From: an uncultured bacterium
GTDB taxonomy: Bacteria; Acidobacteriota; Thermoanaerobaculia; Multivoradales; JAHEKO01
NCBI GenBank assembly: GCA_938016625.1
Contig: CALILB010000036.1
Location: forward strand, 1 to 7,552
DNA: 7,552 nucleotides
Reading direction: 5' to 3'
How positions within the stretch are numbered: the first letter of the stretch is position 1; each line of letters starts with the position of its first letter. The translations under genes were made by a program, and so were the position numbers. The notes beneath the pieces were generated by a model. That model was not told where the DNA came from, ran no database searches, and saw only the letters and a list, made by a program, of their open reading frames with translations. This document shows positions 5,519 to 7,552 of the stretch, piece by piece.

Positions 5519-7552
5519 ATGCATTCGCGGGCGATCATTTCGCGTTCGTCGCTGTTGCTGCTTATCTGTGCGGGTCTGGTGGTTCTCCCCGGGGCGTCGG
5601 CCGGGGAGGAGCCGAGCGCTCTCGAACAGAAGCTCACACGGATCTTTGCCGACGAGGAATTCGAGCCGGAGACCTTTGGCCCGGCGAAGTGGCTGGACGA
5701 GGGGACCTACTACACGACCCTGGAGTCGTCAGGAGCCCTTGACGAAGCCAAGGATATCGTCCGCTACGAGACCGCCACGGGCAAGCGAGAAGTACTCGTC
5801 GAGGCCTCCCGCCTCGTGCCCGCTGGAGAGACCGAGGCCTTGGAGATCGACGACTACGCTTGGTCGGAGGACAAGAAGCAACTGCTGATCTTCACCAACA
5901 CCCAGCGGGTGTGGAGACAAAACACCCGTGGCGACTACTGGGTCATGGATCTGGGAAGTGGCGAGATGGTAAAGCTCGGCGGCGAGGCCGAGCCCTCGAC
6001 CCTGATGTTTGCCAAGTTCTCACCCGACGGCTCGCGGGTGGCCTACGTGCGGGAGAAGAACATCTATGTCGAAGAGGTCGGGAGCGGGGAGATCATTGCC
6101 CTGACCACCGATGGCGCGGGGACCACCATCAACGGCACCTCGGACTGGGTCTACGAAGAGGAGTTTCGCCTACGGGATGGTTTCCGCTGGAGCCCGGATG
6201 GCAAGTACATCGCCTTTTGGAACTTCGACTCGAGCGGCATCGACAAGTTTGCCCTGATCAACAATACGGGCACTCTCTATCCGGAGATCACTCTCATTCC
6301 CTATCCCAAGGCGGGGACCACCAACTCCGCCGTCCGTATTGGGGTGGTGAGCGCCGCTGGTGGCAACACCCGGTGGATGGATGTTCCCGGGGATCCGCGA
6401 AACACCTACATCGCACGCATGGACTGGGCGGATGATTCCGAAACGCTCGTCCTCCAACATCTGAATCGGCTCCAGAACACCAACGACGTACTGCTTGCCG
6501 ATGCCTCGACCGGCAAGGTCGCGCGAGCGCATCGGGATCAATCCGACACCTGGGTCGAGGTGATGAACGACCTCGAATGGCTCGAGGGCTCGCGGGAGTT
6601 CATCTGGTTGAGCGAGAAGGACGGCTGGCGGCACGCCTATCGGGTGCGCCGGGACGGCACGGGTGAACAGCTGATCACCAATTTCGACGCCGATGTGATG
6701 AGTGTCGTGGGGATCGACGACTCGCAGGATTGGCTCTATTTCATCGCCTCGACCGAGAACGCCACCCAGCGCTACCTCTATCGCGCGCGGCTCGATGGCG
6801 CCGGGACCCCCGAGCGGGTAACGCCAGCCGACGAGGCCGGCACCCACAGTTATGACCTCTCTCCCGATGGCCGGTTTGCCTTCCGCACCCATTCGCGCTT
6901 CGACACCCCGCCGGTGGTCGATCTCGTCCGTCTGCCTGCGCACCAGACCGTCAGGGTCTTCGTCGACAACGCCGAGCTGCGGGACAAATCGGCCGACATG
7001 GTCGTGCCGCCGGTGGAGTTCTTCCAGACCGAGATCGAGCCGGGTGTGTCTCTCGACACCTGGATGCTCAAGCCCCGCGACTTCGATCCCACCACGAGAT
7101 ACCCGTTGCTCGTCTTTGTCTACGGGGAGGTGGCCGGGACAACGGTTGTCGACCGCTGGGGAGGCGAGCGCATGCTCTTTCATCGAGCGGTAGCCGACGA
7201 GGGCTTTGTGGTCGTCAGCTTCGACAACCGGGGCACACCGTCACCCAAGGGTGCGGCCTGGCGGAAGATCGTCTACGGGACGGTGGGCGATCTTTCATCG
7301 CGCGACCAGGCGGCAGCGGTGCGGGCGCTGGCCGCGAAGCGCCCCTATGTCGACCCGGACCGGGTGGCCGTTTGGGGGTGGAGTGGTGGCGGCTCGAACA
7401 CCCTCAACTGCATGTTCCGCTTCCCCGAGGTCTTCAAGGTGGGTATCTCGGTAGCGCCGGTTCCGGACCAGACCCTCTACGACACGATCTATCAGGAGCG
7501 TTACATGGGGCTGCCCCAGGACAACGAGGAGGGCTATCGGATCGGCTCCCCC
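5519..7552 (+). CDS. Secreted dipeptidyl-peptidase IV (S9B prolyl oligopeptidase family), C-terminus cut by window edge
   Basis: ATG 5519 follows the previous stop by 19 bp, with GGAGG nine bases upstream; 678 codons are visible. A Sec signal (hydrophobic core 11-24, ASA before residue 29) sends it out of the cytoplasm. The N-terminal beta-propeller (about 50-490) carries the double-Glu motif DWVYEEEF (209-216); Glu214 and Glu215 match the pair that anchors the substrate N-terminus in human DPP4. The alpha/beta-hydrolase domain follows, with Tyr535 (FVYGE) at the oxyanion tyrosine position, FDNRGTP (about 567-573) and the nucleophile Ser622 in GWSGGGSN. The catalytic Asp and His should lie past the edge, as the family is usually about 700-750 residues. 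The enzyme releases Xaa-Pro or Xaa-Ala dipeptides from peptide N-termini. Family assignment is firm; completeness of the triad cannot be checked here. Confidence 0.94.
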   Translation, partial: MHSRAIISRSSLLLLICAGLVVLPGASAGEEPSALEQKLTRIFADEEFEPETFGPAKWLDEGTYYTTLESSGALDEAKDIVRYETATGKREVLVEASRLVPAGETEALEIDDYAWSEDKKQLLIFTNTQRVWRQNTRGDYWVMDLGSGEMVKLGGEAEPSTLMFAKFSPDGSRVAYVREKNIYVEEVGSGEIIALTTDGAGTTINGTSDWVYEEEFRLRDGFRWSPDGKYIAFWNFDSSGIDKFALINNTGTLYPEITLIPYPKAGTTNSAVRIGVVSAAGGNTRWMDVPGDPRNTYIARMDWADDSETLVLQHLNRLQNTNDVLLADASTGKVARAHRDQSDTWVEVMNDLEWLEGSREFIWLSEKDGWRHAYRVRRDGTGEQLITNFDADVMSVVGIDDSQDWLYFIASTENATQRYLYRARLDGAGTPERVTPADEAGTHSYDLSPDGRFAFRTHSRFDTPPVVDLVRLPAHQTVRVFVDNAELRDKSADMVVPPVEFFQTEIEPGVSLDTWMLKPRDFDPTTRYPLLVFVYGEVAGTTVVDRWGGERMLFHRAVADEGFVVVSFDNRGTPSPKGAAWRKIVYGTVGDLSSRDQAAAVRALAAKRPYVDPDRVAVWGWSGGGSNTLNCMFRFPEVFKVGISVAPVPDQTLYDTIYQERYMGLPQDNEEGYRIGSP

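Noticed and set aside
4753..5637. Antisense open frame (294 codons) opposite the Gate protein and the DPP IV start
   Set aside because: It spans two clear plus-strand genes and their junction, and the predicted protein has no recognisable motif.

Overview
The window comes from a GC-rich bacterial chromosome with AGGAGG-type ribosome binding sites, at least one TTG start, and Gram-negative-style exported proteins (two lipoproteins and two Sec-secreted enzymes). The protein families (Nudix-3-like M49 peptidase, dihaem lipoprotein cytochrome c, periplasmic M20D amidohydrolase, Gate-domain permease, DPP IV) together suggest an Acidobacteriota-like or similar environmental, peptide-degrading bacterium. 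That placement is inference; there is no rRNA or other phylogenetic marker here.

Layout. The minus-strand half (1-2809) holds two genes. One, cut by the left edge, encodes a zinc-dependent M49-type (dipeptidyl-peptidase III-related) lipoprotein (1-1473). The other encodes a dihaem cytochrome c lipoprotein (1796-2809). The 322-bp gap between them is unusual: it is bounded by a 28-bp imperfect inverted repeat (25/28 matches) and packed with stem-loops. A short divergent control region (about 2810-2943) separates these from a plus-strand operon. It has a reasonable sigma70-like promoter (TTGTCA-18 bp-TATAAC) facing the operon and a small inverted repeat between its -35 and -10.

The plus-strand operon (2944 to the right edge) has tight spacing (12 and 19 bp). 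It encodes a periplasmic M20D amidohydrolase/carboxypeptidase, a polytopic Gate-domain membrane protein (probable small-solute transporter), and a secreted S9B dipeptidyl-peptidase IV cut by the right edge.

How they may work together. DPP IV would take Xaa-Pro dipeptides from peptides outside the cytoplasm. The M49-type lipoprotein would cleave oligopeptides or act as another zinc hydrolase. The M20D enzyme would hydrolyse N-acyl amino acids or small peptides, and the Gate protein could import the products. This reads as a peptide-scavenging locus. The cytochrome probably serves an unrelated electron-transfer role, and its partner dehydrogenase is not in the window. No mobile-element gene, tRNA, rRNA or CRISPR array was found.
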